From positions 1-21,061 of the forward strand of contig JANQBS010000461.1 in NCBI GenBank assembly GCA_033085395.1: a stretch of 21,061 nt of DNA. The letters are read 5' to 3'. Every line of letters begins with the position of its first letter. Within the stretch, counting starts at the first letter, position 1. Below are positions 9,569 to 20,814 of the stretch, in pieces. The position numbers and the translations under genes were made by a program. The DNA comes from Xanthoparmelia taractica (lineage: Eukaryota; Ascomycota; Lecanoromycetes; Lecanorales; Parmeliaceae). Under the pieces are notes generated by a model that was given only the letters and a program-made list of their open reading frames with translations, had not been told where the DNA came from and did no database searches.

Positions 9569-11925
9569 ATCGAAATATTAAACCGGACTTCTAATATAAT
9601 TCTTCGTAATATTACTAGCTCTATAATCCCTCGAACGCCTCCTCTACTTAAGAATAAATATAACGCTCGAAGGGTTTTATTGCTAGAACTTATCTATCTA
9701 GAGCTAGAAGTCGAACGCTAGCTATGCGTAATTTACTTCTTATTTACTATTCTCTATCGTGTTTAAAGTAGTAACTAAGGGGGCAACGTTGTAATTTTAC
9801 GCTAGATTAAGTTTAATCTCCCCTTTCTATAAAACGAATAGTATATTTCTTATAGATAGTATATCGTACGCTCTTATATAGAAGAATATAGATCGGATAC
9901 TGCGAAAGATATAGAAAATAAGTAAGGTTACTACTAATAGAAGTCACACCGCTAGCTTTTACTATAAGAGTTATCGCTACTTCTATATTATTATTTCTTT
10001 CGATTAATTGACTTACTTCTTTAAATAACTCTTTAATGACTTTTCTAGATTCGAAGAAGTACTTAAACTCTTCTACTAACAACGAGACTGAGAGAATAGA
10101 CGTCGAAGATATAAGGCGATAATGCTAAAGGAAAGCTTTAGATATTAGTATAAACTAATAGTTCTTTTCGTAACCTATATAGTAATTTAAACATCGTTAA
10201 GCACCGCTCTTTGCCTCGTACTTCTAGAACGTATCGCGAAAACGCTCTAGAGCTAAACGACATTATTTAAGAAACAAGTCGATCGCCTCGTCTCGAGCTA
10301 AGATTTATAATAATAAATAGCTTAGTCTAAGGGCTTAAGTAGAATATTTAAAGCTTATTTTCTTTCGAAGTAGATTTCGGAATTAAGGATGCAATTACGT
10401 AGGCGACGAACGGTATAAGATAACTTATAATTTCGACCTCTTATACGTTACTACTATTACTCTCTTATTCTCTATACTCCTTAAGTTTTATTAGTAAAGC
10501 AGCCACGTACTTACTAAAGATCACTGGTCGTTAAGTATATTTCATTACTAAATAATAAAAATCGATCTAACTAATAAGATCTTTCGCTATTCGACGAAGA
10601 GTATCTTCTATATACTTACTAAATTTTTTAACGTTCAAATTTATACCTAGCTTAAGTTTTTTTTCTCGTATACGTTCTAATATATTTTAAATCTCTTAAT
10701 ATAGCTTATTATACTAAATTGCAATAATATACGTCGTTTTAGGTGTGAGTATCGGAATATAAACAATATGAAAAAAGTTGTAGTAATAATAAATTAGATC
10801 TTCCACCGTTCTCAAAGTAGTCCTACGAAGACGTCACTTTTCCCGTAGTTCTACGAAGGCAGTAGAGAGCTCTAGATGTGCGAGTAATATTCTTATTACG
10901 TACTCTATATCGAGCCATGCTTATTCGGACGATAGAACGTTCTTATTTATAATAATAACTAGGTCTAGTCTAACGCGTTGATTTCTTATCTACTCGTGCC
11001 CTTTAGATATCTACTTAAAGAGTTCGATAAGCTTCGCCTCTATCGCTCTACTTTATAATTAGTCTATAATAAAATTGTAATCGGGGGTAAAACGAACTTT
11101 AGATTAGTCGTAGTATAATAGATAACGTCTAAAAAGATATATAGAAATCTTAGATAGAGATTCTTTACTATAGCTTTCCTAGTCTTATAACTAACGATTA
11201 TTTTCTCTAAGACTCCAGGTTAGAGTATTATTCTTTCTTATTGCAAATCTAGTATATATTTTACTATCGCGCGATGCTTCTCTACTTCGGCTTTAATTGC
11301 AGAGAGTTCGCGTAGACTTGGGCGTTCGATAGGTATACTTCTAGAATCTTTATCGCCCTCGACTTCGCCTTCGGCGACACGTATTACGATAGATACTTCA
11401 GCCCCTCTTAGATCTTTATAATCTAATCGCATAGTAAGCTTATTAAGAATCTTACTTTTTGAAGAGCGTCGCTTATCTACGTAAAATAGAGGGACTTCTT
11501 TTCCGATAGACGCTGGATCTATATATAGATATATATCGCCGCTAGTAGATTTATATCTGTTTGTATTATTACTAGAGATAGATATCGAGTCGATGTTATT
11601 CTATACTATATTTCGTATAAGCGCTCTAATAATTGTACTTTTTCCTTTTCTCGTGTCTTCGAAAAAAGATACGAGATTAGGAAACTACTTCTTTAGAGTT
11701 ATTATATAGCGTGCTAAGCGTGCGTTTTTAATTAAAAAATCTAATACGAGATAGACGTAAAGATTTAGTTGTTTCTATTAGTAAGAGATACTAAACTACG
11801 TTAATTAGATATCTTTTTTATAAAGAGCTCTCTACTTCTCTATAGTAATTTTAGAGTTTAGAAGATACTAGATCTATAGATATTCGATAAAGTCGGTTAG
11901 GGGATTATATATTAGAAACCTATCT
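9569..11925 (-). pseudogene. P-loop NTPase / patatin gene, middle block (eroded)
   Basis: On the minus strand, from 11925 down, a nearly continuous frame carries a P-loop at 11634-11660. It reads E-D-T-R-K-G-K-S-T, that is G-x-x-G-x-G-K-S-T with both early Gly codons changed by G-to-A. About 65 codons later D-P-A-x-I-G-K-E-V-P-L-F-Y-V-D recalls the switch region of a family of large fungal P-loop proteins. An open stretch at 11238-11432, an L-Y-L-R-F-L-Y segment near 11120 and an I-E-L-F-K segment near 11020 follow. The gene continues through 9813-10082 (locally open) to the patatin oxyanion motif G-G-V-R-G at 9628-9642, with the first Gly changed to Arg. Fungal P-loop/patatin proteins are candidate NLR-like immune or incompatibility factors. 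The frame runs on across both flanking insertions. Confidence 0.8.
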
Positions 11926-11930
11926 ATAGG

Positions 11931-12197
11931 TGTTAGGTCTAGCGCTATATGCGTCTTAGCGCCGACTACTTATAGGTTTAGAATTCATTGCGGGATCATG
12001 GCGGGGTCCATAGCCTAAGACCTTAACGAGGCCTTAACGATTATATATTCTCTTCGTATGCCTTAGGGTTTTCGTATTCCTTAGAAATTAGTTCTACTAG
12101 AACTTAGTATCTAATAAAGAAATTATTATTATATCGACTATACGTCTCTTATATTAGTTAGGTCGCTTGCTAAGCGCCAGCGAATCAATTCCTTATA
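11931..12197 (+). repeat. 5' LTR of the chromovirus
   Basis: 267 bp, TGTTAGGTCTAGCGC...CCTTATA. Same length as the 3' LTR. Differences are mainly transitions, with this copy more AT-rich. Confidence 0.92.
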
Positions 12198-12249
12198 GTT
12201 CTAATTTCTCTATCTTTTAAAGAAAGAGACTTATCGTCGCTACGATATC

Positions 12250-13300
12250 GAACTCTTCGTTAAATTAAAATAAATATATTTCAAAGCGACGTAACTTCGA
12301 TATTAATTTTTAAGAATTTATTTTAAAGAATTAAACGACTTTAAAAGAACGCTTTAAAAGCGCTCGAGTAGAAAATCGTCATCTAAAATTAAAACGAGAG
12401 TTAACTAAGTTATAAGCACGTAATAACGTACTACGTAACTCGAACTTTTCTACGATTCTCGCTAAAGCGATAGCGATTTCGTCTATTATTTCGTCTTTAA
12501 TAAATATTTTAATTAAAGCGAAAACACTTTATCTTAAAAGAATATATTCTTATAAAAATAATAGTAAAGAGAAATATTTGCGCTAATTTCGCGAAGTTGA
12601 AATTCGATTTCTTATAAGTCTCGAGTATTTTATTATCGACTAAGCTAAGATTATTTATTATATATAATTCTTAGAAGGCGATTCTAATACGTAGTAATAT
12701 AAGTACTTTCAAATCTATAGACTAAATAGAATTATCTTCGAGTTTTTTAAATTATTCTTACTCGACTTAATTGCGAATTTAATAAATCGTCGTTTACTCG
12801 TCTATAAAAAGTAAGAAGTAACGAAGTAGCGATAAGATTAAAAGATCTTAGTTTTTAAGATCTATTTAAAGAAACTAAAAGCTTATTTACTCTCGTTTAT
12901 AAAGAAGTATTAAATAAATTTTTTCTTAGCTAAGCTTTGGTCTAAGCTAAAGAATAAGATTCTTAATATTAATAATGTATCTAAATAGAGAAAAGAAATT
13001 CTTGCTATAGCAATTATATAAAAAACGATTTTAGAGCGCGCGCGCCTTAGTGGCGACAATTCTAATTCGAAGTAGTTAGGGAAATCTAATAAGAATAAGT
13101 CTCTAAAAGCTCGAATTTCGAAGTCTAATACGACTTTAAAAGATAGCGCTAAGTCTACGCGCATCTAAGAAGAAAGCAAGAAGCGTAGAGCTAAGGTCGC
13201 TAATTATAATATTAAAATATCTATTATTTGCTAGCATTATTAGAAATTAGATTATATAAAATCGAATTATCTCGATAAGAATAAATCGATTATTATCGTC
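12250..13300 (+). pseudogene. gag remnant with CCHC zinc knuckle
   Basis: A plus-strand frame with a lysine/leucine-rich, coiled-coil-like N-terminal part (around 12380-12430) runs towards a zinc knuckle at 13229-13270. There the spacing C-x2-C-x4-H-x4-C is kept, but three of the four ligand codons are now TAT (from TGT or CAT), and only the first Cys (TGC) survives. This is the nucleocapsid part of Gag, which packages element RNA in the virus-like particle. The minus-strand open frame at 12910-13164 is the antisense of this region and not a gene. Confidence 0.75.
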
Positions 13301-13379
13301 GTAGCGATATCGATAAAAAACGAATTAGCTTTATAAGCGTCTCTAAAGCGAAGTAAGAAAAACGAATAATAGAGATAAC

Positions 13380-16300
13380 TTCTTCTATTATTACGAAGAG
13401 GTGAACTAAGCTATAGAATAATTAGAGATAACTTATTGCTCTACTCGACTGCGAGACGTATATTAATTTAATTACGTAGAAGTTCGTAATTTAATAAGAT
13501 CTTCAATTATATATCGCTATCTTATCGTAGGCGAAAGCGCTTAGCGAATAAAGTATATACTACTATAATGCTTATTAGCTAAATTATTGAATAGTCGATA
13601 ATTAAGATCAAGGGCGATAGTATAATATACTATTCTACGCCGTAGACCAAGAAGATCCCGATATCGTGCTAAATATGCTCGCGTTATATTAATTGTATAT
13701 TCTACTTGACTCTACTACGACGTAGTAACGATTTAAGATTAATATTAAAAAACTTCAAATTAAAGAATTAATTAAATTTACTTGGGAAATCGAGCGGGAG
13801 TTAAATATATTCGTAATCGTATACGTTACGGTGACGCGAGACGAATAAAAGAATATTAATAATCTAAAGCTTTTAAGGAAACTACTAAAATTTAAGAATA
13901 TCTTTTTTAATAATATAATAGAGATCTTATCTACGTTTAAGTAAAGAAATTATACTATTAAGATAAAGAAGAATAAAGAGTTATCTTATAAGTCTCTTTA
14001 TAATTTATCTTAAATTAAGTTATCGAAGCTAAGACGATATCTTAAGAAGTTACTTTATAAGAATTAAATTTATTACTTAACTTTCTTCGTTGAAGCCCCT
14101 ATTCTCTTTATTTCAAAGAAGAATAATAAATTATATCTTTATATAAATTATCGAGACTTAAGTACGATAACGATAAAGAATTAATATTTATTATCTCTAA
14201 TTACTAAGACGTTAAATCGCTTATACGGCGTTAAGATATTTTTAAAATTAAATCTTAAGAATATCTATTATAGAATTCGTATTAAGAAGAATAACGAGTG
14301 AAAGACTACGTTCCGCACTCGCTATAATTATTTTAAATATTTAATAATACCTTTCGATCTTATAAATATATTAGCTACGTTTTAAGTCTATATTAATAGA
14401 GTTCTTATAGGCCTTATAAATATTACGTGTGTAATATATTTAAATAATATTCTAATCTATAGCGCTGAGTTGACGAAATATTAATAATACGTTAAGCAAG
14501 TACTTAAGCGATTACGTTAGTTTTAGCTATATATAAATTTAAAGAAATATTAGTTTTACACTAAATTAGTTGAATTTCTAGAATTCGTTGTGACTATTAA
14601 TAATATAGTTATAAATTAAGAACGCGTGATAACAATTCGAGAATAGTCAACGCCGCGAAGTTATCGTGATATATAAGTCTTCTTAGACTTTACAAATTTT
14701 TATCGACGCTTTATTTTTAAATACTTTATTATTATAACGTCTCTTATTAATTTATTTAAGAATAATAAAATTAATAAAAAATTAAGATCGTTTAAGTAAT
14801 TAGAAGACGCTAGATTAACTTTCGAGTAATTACGTAATACTTTTACGACTGCGTCGTTTCTATAACACTACGATTCTTAAAAGAAATTACGCGTAGAGAC
14901 TAATATCTCTAACTTTGAAATAGAAGCTATACTTTCGTAATAAAACAACGACGATTATTAGCGATTCGTCGCGTTTTTTTCTAGAAAGATAATATTAGCG
15001 AAATAAAACTATAAGACTCACGACTAGAAATTGCTTATTATCGTTATAGCGATAAAGTAATAGCGTTACTATCTAAAAAATAACAAATACTATATTAAGA
15101 TCTAATTAGATTATAATAATCTTAAGAAGTTTATAAAGTAAAAAGAACTTAACTTTAGATAGACTCGTTGGGCGCTAAAGTTAATCGCTTATAACTTTAA
15201 GATTTTTTATTAAATAGAAAAATTAAATTCTATAGATACGTCGTCGCGGCGACTAGACTATAAAGATTTATCGTTGTTAAATACTAAATTATTATCTACA
15301 CTTTATAATAAACTTACTCTTTAAATTAGCGATAAGCTATTGTAAAGAGATAAAGAAGTAATAGTAATAATAGCGTCTACGCTACGAATTGTAGATATTT
15401 AGATAGTTATTTTAAGGAGAAAGACTAAGACTATATTTAAAACTACGTATAACGATTTATAAAAGTTAATAAAAACGCTAATTTAAGAGCTATAATCTTA
15501 TAATAATTAAATAAGCTCTTTTCGAGTTAATATAGATACGTCTACGAAGCGATATTATACTCGTAATTAGATATAAATCTTTAACTTCGAGAGATTATTG
15601 CTAAATAATAATCATCTCTACGTATCTAACAATAATATCTTACGAAAAGAACTTATTAGCAAGTATTATAATAATTCTCTAGCGAGATACTTTGACGCTA
15701 CGAAGACGTATAAGCTTTTTATTCGCAAATATTACTAGAATAGAAGTCTTAAGAAAGTCACTAACTACGTTAAGACTTGCGATATATATTAACGTATTAA
15801 GACGCCGCGCCATCGACTCTATAATAAGTTAATCTCGCTTTTTATTATTATTAAATTATAAAAGAAAATTTCTATAGATTTTATTACGAGCTTATTTTTA
15901 AGTAAGCTTAAAAGCGTCGTCTATAACGCTATTCTAGTTATAATAGATCGATTTATAAAAATAATTAGATATCTATTAATAATTATTAAAATAGACGCCG
16001 CTAAACTAGCGAAACTATTTTATACTAAAATTATTTATCGCTACGAAATACCTAATAATATCGTTAGCGATAGAGACTCGATATTTATTAGCGAGTTCTA
16101 ATTAACGATTTATTATTATTTAAAGATAAAGCGTTATCTAAGTATCGCTTTTTATTCTTAGATTAACGATTAAATCGAGCGTTAAAATCAAATACTAAAA
16201 TACTACTTACGCGTATTTATTAATAAGAAGCAAATTAATTAAGCTAAACTACTATCTATAATAGAGTTTATATACATAAATAGTTAATATATCTTCATCG

Positions 16301-16930
16301 AAACGATATCGTTCTTCTTAATATATAAATATTATTCGAAAATACGCTAAGAGATCGAGAACGACTCCGTCGAAGAGAGAGTATTCGCTGCAAATAAAAA
16401 GATAAAAAGATTATAGACGCTAAAAGATAAGATAATAGAGCGACTACGTAGCGCTATTGTAGCTTAAGCCAAGTAGTATAACAAATCGTATTAATTCCAG
16501 AGTTACAAAGTAAGTGATTTAGTAATATTAGCAATCAAGAATCTAAAATAAAGACACCCAAGCAAAAAGTTAATTCATAAGTATATAAGGCCTTTTCGAA
16601 TCGTGAATAAAATCGAGTCGCAAGCGTACCGCTTATTATTATCTTTCACGTATCAAATTCATAACATCTTTTATATATCGTTACTTGAATTATATTATAT
16701 ACACGACTACGACGAAGTAGCGAAATTCTTTATATAAGTTCTTAAGCTTATCGATAATAATAAGATATAAAAGATAAAAGAGATTATTAATAAGATTAAG
16801 AAGCGAAAAGACGTTTAATATAAGATTAAGTAAACTAGTTAAGGCGAAGAGTACAATTAATAACTATTAGACGAAGAACTTAAGCGTGCTAATAAGCTAA
16901 TTTAGATCTATAATATATAAGAGATTAATA
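13380..16930 (+). pseudogene. pol remnant: protease, RT, RNase H, integrase, chromodomain
   Basis: Protease: A-L-L-D-C-E-T at 13438-13458, the D-S/C-G-A active site with Gly changed. RT: fingers motif near 14095-14160, the T-F-R-T-R-Y and P-F-x-L segments at about 14307-14360, and catalytic Y-L-D-D at 14437-14448 now Y-L-N-N. RNase H: V-E-T-D-like segment near 14895. Integrase: HHCC-type finger at about 15690-15790 with R-I-K-T-P-R-H; catalytic Asp codons 15877-15879 and 16069-16071 and Glu 16177-16179 are intact, and the second Asp and Glu are exactly 35 residues apart. The G-P-F-R-I-V and H-N-x-F-x-x-S-L-L-E segments (16590-16690) lead to a chromodomain at about 16770-16900, which in chromoviruses directs insertion by reading histone marks. 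Many TAG/TAA stops abolish function. Confidence 0.92.
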
Positions 16931-17039
16931 AGCGAAAGCATTAAGCATTAGATAAGAAAGCTATTTAATCGGGTTAATAATTGTCGCTAAGTAAGCGAAG
17001 GCGCCGAAAACGAAAGTAAATATAATAACTATTTAGTGT

Positions 17040-17340
17040 GTTAAATAATTATAAACGCACTCTTTACGCTTACTAGTATAATTATTTAATTAAATAGAAG
17101 ATTTATAATTGAAATTTATTATTTAGCTATCTAATTAAGTGATACTATATCGAAAATATATCGTATTAAATTAAAGTGTATATTACTATAGATATAATTT
17201 ATTAGAGGGACGCTTAATGCGTATTATAAGAGAGTGCGATTAAGTTTACTTAATTCGCCGTGCATTAAAACAAAAAGAAATAAATAGTCTCTATCGTAGC
17301 GATAGAGATCGATTAAGAAAAGAATCTTAAGCGAGATTCT
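17040..17340. other. AT-rich spacer after pol
   Basis: No coding motif was seen on either strand. It lies between the chromodomain end and the end of the antisense ORF. Confidence 0.4.
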
Positions 17341-17349
17341 TATTCGAGA

Positions 17350-17870
17350 GAAAAGAATTCTTAGGGGGATTTCTATTTAAGAAGCCCGCTTATTTAATAT
17401 TACTCTTATTAGAGACGACTTCTTTTAACTCCGTCTTATAAGCGTTTATATTATTAATCTCCTCTTAAAAAAGCTTATTATAATCCTTAAGCTCTTTAAC
17501 GCGCTTATATATTACCTCGAGTTTCTTCTTCGCGATCTAAAGATCGCGTTAAAAAATCGTAATAATAGTAATCGCTTAATTACTAATAGTTATAGTTAAA
17601 CTTTATTTCTTACGAAATTAAGTAATCTTACGATTAATATACGCTTAACTACGACGTATCGACGCTATAATTTCGGGGACTCGACGAACCTGACGAAGAA
17701 TCTTTCTAATCTTTTTATAAAAAAAAGACGAAATCTTCACGCAATCTTAAATCTTCTTCTTAGCGCTCTTACAATAGAAATAGAGTGAGAACTTATCTCT
17801 AATATAATCGTTATCGAAACGAACGAAGCATCGACGACAAGAGAAAATAGATATTACATTATATTAATAT
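17350..17870 (-). pseudogene. Antisense accessory ORF of the chromovirus, function unknown
   Basis: A single minus-strand frame stays coding-like for about 170 codons. It starts with a cysteine-rich part (C-R-R-C at 17828-17839, then Y-F-Y-C about 20 residues on). After a basic stretch comes a strongly coiled-coil-like segment (K-K-K-L-E-V-I-Y-K-R-V-K-E-L-K near 17500). Stops in it are mostly TAA/TAG as expected from RIP. It lies inside the retrotransposon, opposite to gag-pol. I do not recognise the family; the paired cysteines suggest a metal-binding module. It could be a captured host gene or an element-specific accessory gene. Confidence 0.5.
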
Positions 17871-17973
17871 ACGATGGCGGAGCGCCAAAGAACTTACTAT
17901 TATTATTTTTGTATGAGCTGCATTAAATATTAATATATATTAACAATAGCGTAGCGATAGTAAAAGTTTAATA

Positions 17974-18950
17974 ACACTTACAATAAAGAAATTAGAAGAA
18001 GTCGTAATAATAAGAGTTAACTAGTAATACGTTAGTATTAATACACTTAAGGGCGATATTATAGCGTTAAAGCAAGAACTTACGAGAAGTACATTAAATA
18101 TTATAAAGAAGAGAAAGTTTTAAAGAAGCGAAGGTAAATTTATTAACACTAAAAGACGCTAGTAATTATTATCTACGACGTCGTCGCCGATATATCGTCG
18201 ATAAAATTTTTCTAATAATTTTAATTAGCCGGATCGCCGCACCGTCGATATCGCTATTAATAAACAATAAATTAACTCTACGCCCTTCTACTATAGAAGC
18301 TAGAATAGCCCTATAGAGAGACGTAGAAGCGTGACTATTAATTATTCAATAATAGCCCGCTAAGAACCAGAATAAATAACGTATAGTATATATATTTTAG
18401 AGTAATTAGTAGTATACGTTATAGAAACGATATCGTATATAGAAGAACTTCTTCTACGCGTCAATAAAAGAACTAAAGAGATTCTTTAATAAACTATCAA
18501 TAATATATATCGTTTGCTATAGATATATTAACCTTATACTATAGGAATAATAGCGTATTAGAAGAATTCTTTTTCCTTATTACTTAAAAGAATTAAGGTT
18601 TTTTAATAAGTCTTCTACGTATATTTAATAACTACGTTATTACTAGTTATAAACAATAGAATTAATCGTAATATATCAAGTTAACTATTAATGCTCGAAG
18701 AGTATTACTAAGATTATTATATTATATAAAGAGTCTATACTATATATTAGAATTAATATAATAGAATCGAGATATTTATAATTAGTAAACGTTATATATG
18801 TAATAGCACTAACGCGCGTCTATGGCGCGTATCTTTTGCTATTAATAATTAAAGTTAATATTATAGAAGCGACGTCGTTTACGAGTACTTTTTCTTATTT
18901 TCTATAAGATTTAAAGATTTTTTATATTACGCATTAAGAATACTATACTA
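17974..18950 (+). pseudogene. Third plus-strand ORF of the chromovirus, function unknown
   Basis: One frame can be followed from 17974 to the polypurine tract (codons at 17974 and 18310 are in register). Its residue composition is plausible: an I-K-K-L-E-E-V coiled-coil-like start, A-L-K-Q-E-L-T-R near 18065, I-E-R-R-R-S-V near 18313 and V-I-E-T-I-S-Y-I-E-E-L-L near 18419. About 320 codons, with RIP-type stops. It is divergent from the antisense ORF, with about 100 bp between them. No domain recognised; the position corresponds to the env-like or accessory slot of some Ty3 elements, but there is no sign of an envelope protein. Confidence 0.45.
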
Positions 18951-18974
18951 AATAGCACCTGGAAACTAGAGCCC

Positions 18975-18985
18975 AAGGGGGGAGG
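18975..18985 (+). promoter_or_regulatory. Polypurine tract of the chromovirus
   Basis: AAGGGGGGAGG lies 4 bases upstream of the 3' LTR, the expected place for the primer of plus-strand DNA synthesis. It confirms the element's plus orientation. Confidence 0.8.
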
Positions 18986-18989
18986 CAAT

Positions 18990-19256
18990 TATTAGACCTA
19001 GCGCTACATGCGCCTTAGCGCCGACTACTTATGAGTTCAAGATCCATTGCGGAATCATAGCGGGGTCCATAGCCTAAGGCCTTGGCGGGGCCTTGGCGGT
19101 TATATATTCTCTTCGCATGCCCTAGGGTTTTCGTGTTTCTTAGAAGTTAGTTCTACTAGAACTTAGTACCTAATAAAGAAATCACCATCGTATCGACTAT
19201 ACGTCTCTTATATTGATTAGGCCGCTTGCTAAGCGCCAGCGAACCAACCCCTTACA
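18990..19256 (+). repeat. 3' LTR of the chromovirus
   Basis: 267 bp, TATTAGACCTAGCGC...CCTTACA; the initial TG is changed to TA. Less RIP-changed than the 5' LTR, and it keeps GGCCTTGGCGGGGCC where the 5' copy has AT. Confidence 0.92.
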
Positions 19257-19261
19257 ATAGA

Positions 19262-19790
19262 TTAATAGTTATTATATTTTAGCTAATAAGTCTTATAGAA
19301 TACTCTGAATTTATAGTCTAAATAAATATATATAAAGAACGAATCCCCTTTTTAACGACAGACCTAGTATTTTAGAAATATCTTAAGTTACTTACTAACT
19401 TTCTAGATTCTTTTAGAATTCTTAACTTATAACTCGATAGAAACATATACGATTAAAGATATTCGAGTAAAATCTAGCTAAGAGTTAGACGCCTAATCTT
19501 AATATTAAGAGCTATTCTAACTACCGGTTCTAGTATCGTATTATAGAATTGTCTTATCTAGAACTTAATCGAGATTTACTATGTTAATTACACTATTCAC
19601 CGCCAGCGTTATATCGCTAATGGTTATTCTAATTTCTATAGACGAATTTATCTTATACTTATTAATATAAACGAGGCTAAAGAAGGAAAAACTAGAAATA
19701 TAATAGATAACGAGAAAAAGTGGATAAAAGGCAAGTTTTAAAGTAAGAGGATAAGGCTAAAATAGTAGAGGGCTTTATAATACAGGGTCT
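19262..19790 (-). pseudogene. P-loop/patatin gene, N-terminal block (eroded)
   Basis: Reading the minus strand towards the chromovirus, one frame (S-L-V-Y-I-N-K-Y-K near 19660, then I-E-I-R-I-T-I-S-D-I near 19630, and F-F-I-Y-I-Y-L-D-Y-K near 19320) runs into the insertion. With one copy of the 5-bp target duplication it continues in the same frame as I-D-R-F-L-I-Y-N at 11925-11900. Stops are mostly TAA/TAG. No domain is recognised in this part. The start codon is uncertain: an ATG at 19818-19820 is in frame but is followed by several stops. Confidence 0.6.
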
Positions 19791-19944
19791 GACTGCCTAA
19801 CTACCTAGCTGATCGTCTTACTCATAGTAGTTAGACTCCCACTTACAAGCGCTCGGGGTGCTCCCTTGATGCTCCTTATAAGGAAGTCGGGGTAGAAGAT
19901 CTGCTTTACTTACCTTATCTTTCCATCTAAAACCAGCCAACCCA

Positions 19945-20340
19945 ATGGTACAGACTTTCAACGTCATTCGGAATCTCTTTGCCGATCTCAACCTCTGGGG
20001 CACGACCTTTCGCGATCTGTTCCCCGCCCACGCCGCTAATGTGGACCCGGCCTCTTTTTCGGCCCCGGAGATCGAAGGCGTCCCCATGTCGGTGGCCCGC
20101 CTCTTCACGACCTTTGGCGGATACGTGGGCGCATGTCTATGCAATGTCCGGGCTGGCGATGAGTTGTTCCTCCTGGCTGGCTGCTCCATGCCTGTCTTAC
20201 TAAAGAGGAGCGCCGTCGTCGCCGGTGCGTATGAGCTTCGAGGCGGCGTGTATGTCCCAGGCCTCATGGCTGGAGAAGCTTTTTACGGCAAGGAGCGCCC
20301 CGAGGGATCATTTCAAGACTCTCCTGACTTGTTAGCATAG
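19945..20340 (+). CDS. HET-type protein C-terminal fragment
   Basis: 131 codons, ATG to TAG, with GC-rich, normal codon use unlike its surroundings. The second half (about residues 49-112) has the layout seen after the HET domain in fungal heterokaryon-incompatibility proteins: a phenylalanine/glycine-rich G-Y-V-G stretch, then A-G-D-E-L-F-L-L-A-G-C-S-M-P-V-L-L, then Y-E-L-R-G-G-V-Y-V-P-G-L-M-A-G-E-A. The HET domain itself is absent, so this is either the last exon of a larger gene or a 5'-truncated copy. The frame is open upstream only to about 19883, where an in-frame TAA lies, so an upstream exon would need a splice site there. Minus-strand 19818-20267 and the other plus frame at 19979-20203 are shadows. 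HET proteins trigger non-self recognition cell death; this fragment alone is unlikely to. Confidence 0.7.
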   Translation: MVQTFNVIRNLFADLNLWGTTFRDLFPAHAANVDPASFSAPEIEGVPMSVARLFTTFGGYVGACLCNVRAGDELFLLAGCSMPVLLKRSAVVAGAYELRGGVYVPGLMAGEAFYGKERPEGSFQDSPDLLA

Positions 20341-20814
20341 AGAGCTATGAGTATTAAGCTGTAGCGAGAGAGTCGTGGGGCCCAGCAAGGGAGTAAGGAT
20401 TCAGCGCCTCGTGCTAGAACGGGACTAGCACGAAGGGAGCCTAATTTGACTGCCTTCTACTCGATCAAAGCTGCTTCTGTTATCGATAACGGCCTTCAAT
20501 AGTGTTATTTTGATTAGTCTGCTGCTTCGCTTTTCATTTGAAAGTCTATTGCTAAAGACTATTGATTAAAGAATTTCAGGAACTTTCATCTCGTTATACT
20601 GTGAAAAAAAAAAGGGATCTACTAAAGCTACGCTGACTTCTATTAATATTATTATACAATCCTTTCATTAGAAATAGATAAATATATATCTACAAACTTC
20701 ACGTTAAATCGAAAAGTCTTGCAATTAGCAAAAATATAAGATCATCGTTAATCGCTAAAGAAAACATCAAAATATTAACGAAAGAACATAAGTATTATCG
20801 TATAATTTCATTCA
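20341..20814. other. Downstream flank of the HET fragment, no gene
   Basis: Normal composition to about 20640, then AT-rich. It holds a hairpin (20409-20433) and an A10 run at about 20605. No ORF of note on either strand. Confidence 0.5.
20409..20433 (+). other. Perfect 9-bp stem hairpin
   Basis: TCGTGCTAG and CTAGCACGA are separated by 7 bases, about 70 bp after the HET fragment's stop. It could be part of its 3' UTR. Fungal genes do not use intrinsic terminators, so no function is claimed. Confidence 0.5.

Larger units (their letters stand above)
11931..19256 (+). mobile_element. Ty3/gypsy chromovirus with 267-bp LTRs
   Basis: 7,326 bp bounded by direct LTRs (11931-12197 and 18990-19256). 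The target duplication is ATAGG (11926-11930) and ATAGA (19257-19261), one RIP transition apart. Inside, in order: gag with CCHC knuckle, protease, RT, RNase H, HHCC finger, D,D-35-E integrase and chromodomain, the order and C-terminal chromodomain of fungal chromoviruses. A polypurine tract precedes the 3' LTR. No primer-binding site was recognised after 12197. About 2 kb between the chromodomain and the 3' LTR holds two more eroded ORFs, making it longer than a simple chromovirus. All coding is broken by RIP-type stops. It interrupts the phospholipase gene without disturbing its frame. Confidence 0.93.
1..19780. other. RIP-mutated AT-rich tract
   Basis: Nearly the whole stretch is AT-rich with long runs of TA, while CA and TG are conspicuously scarce and CG remains common. 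That dinucleotide pattern is what fungal repeat-induced point mutation (CpA to TpA on either strand) leaves. Eroded ORFs here carry stops that are mostly TAG/TAA where the family has W or Q, and D-to-N and G-to-S/R/E changes at motif residues, as C-to-T/G-to-A mutation predicts. Islands with more normal composition lie at about 4870-5545, 5880-6250 and 19000-19256. A large un-mutated stretch starts near 19790. Judged by eye, without computing indices. Confidence 0.85.

Noticed and set aside
9533..9721. 62-codon plus-strand ORF
   Set aside because: It is the antisense of the patatin G-G-V-R-G region and overlaps the end of repeat B2.
12910..13164. 84-codon minus-strand ORF
   Set aside because: It is the antisense shadow of the chromovirus gag remnant.
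19818..20267. 149-codon minus-strand ORF and 74-codon plus-strand ORF at 19979-20203
   Set aside because: They are shadows of the HET-type frame, which alone shows a recognisable protein pattern.
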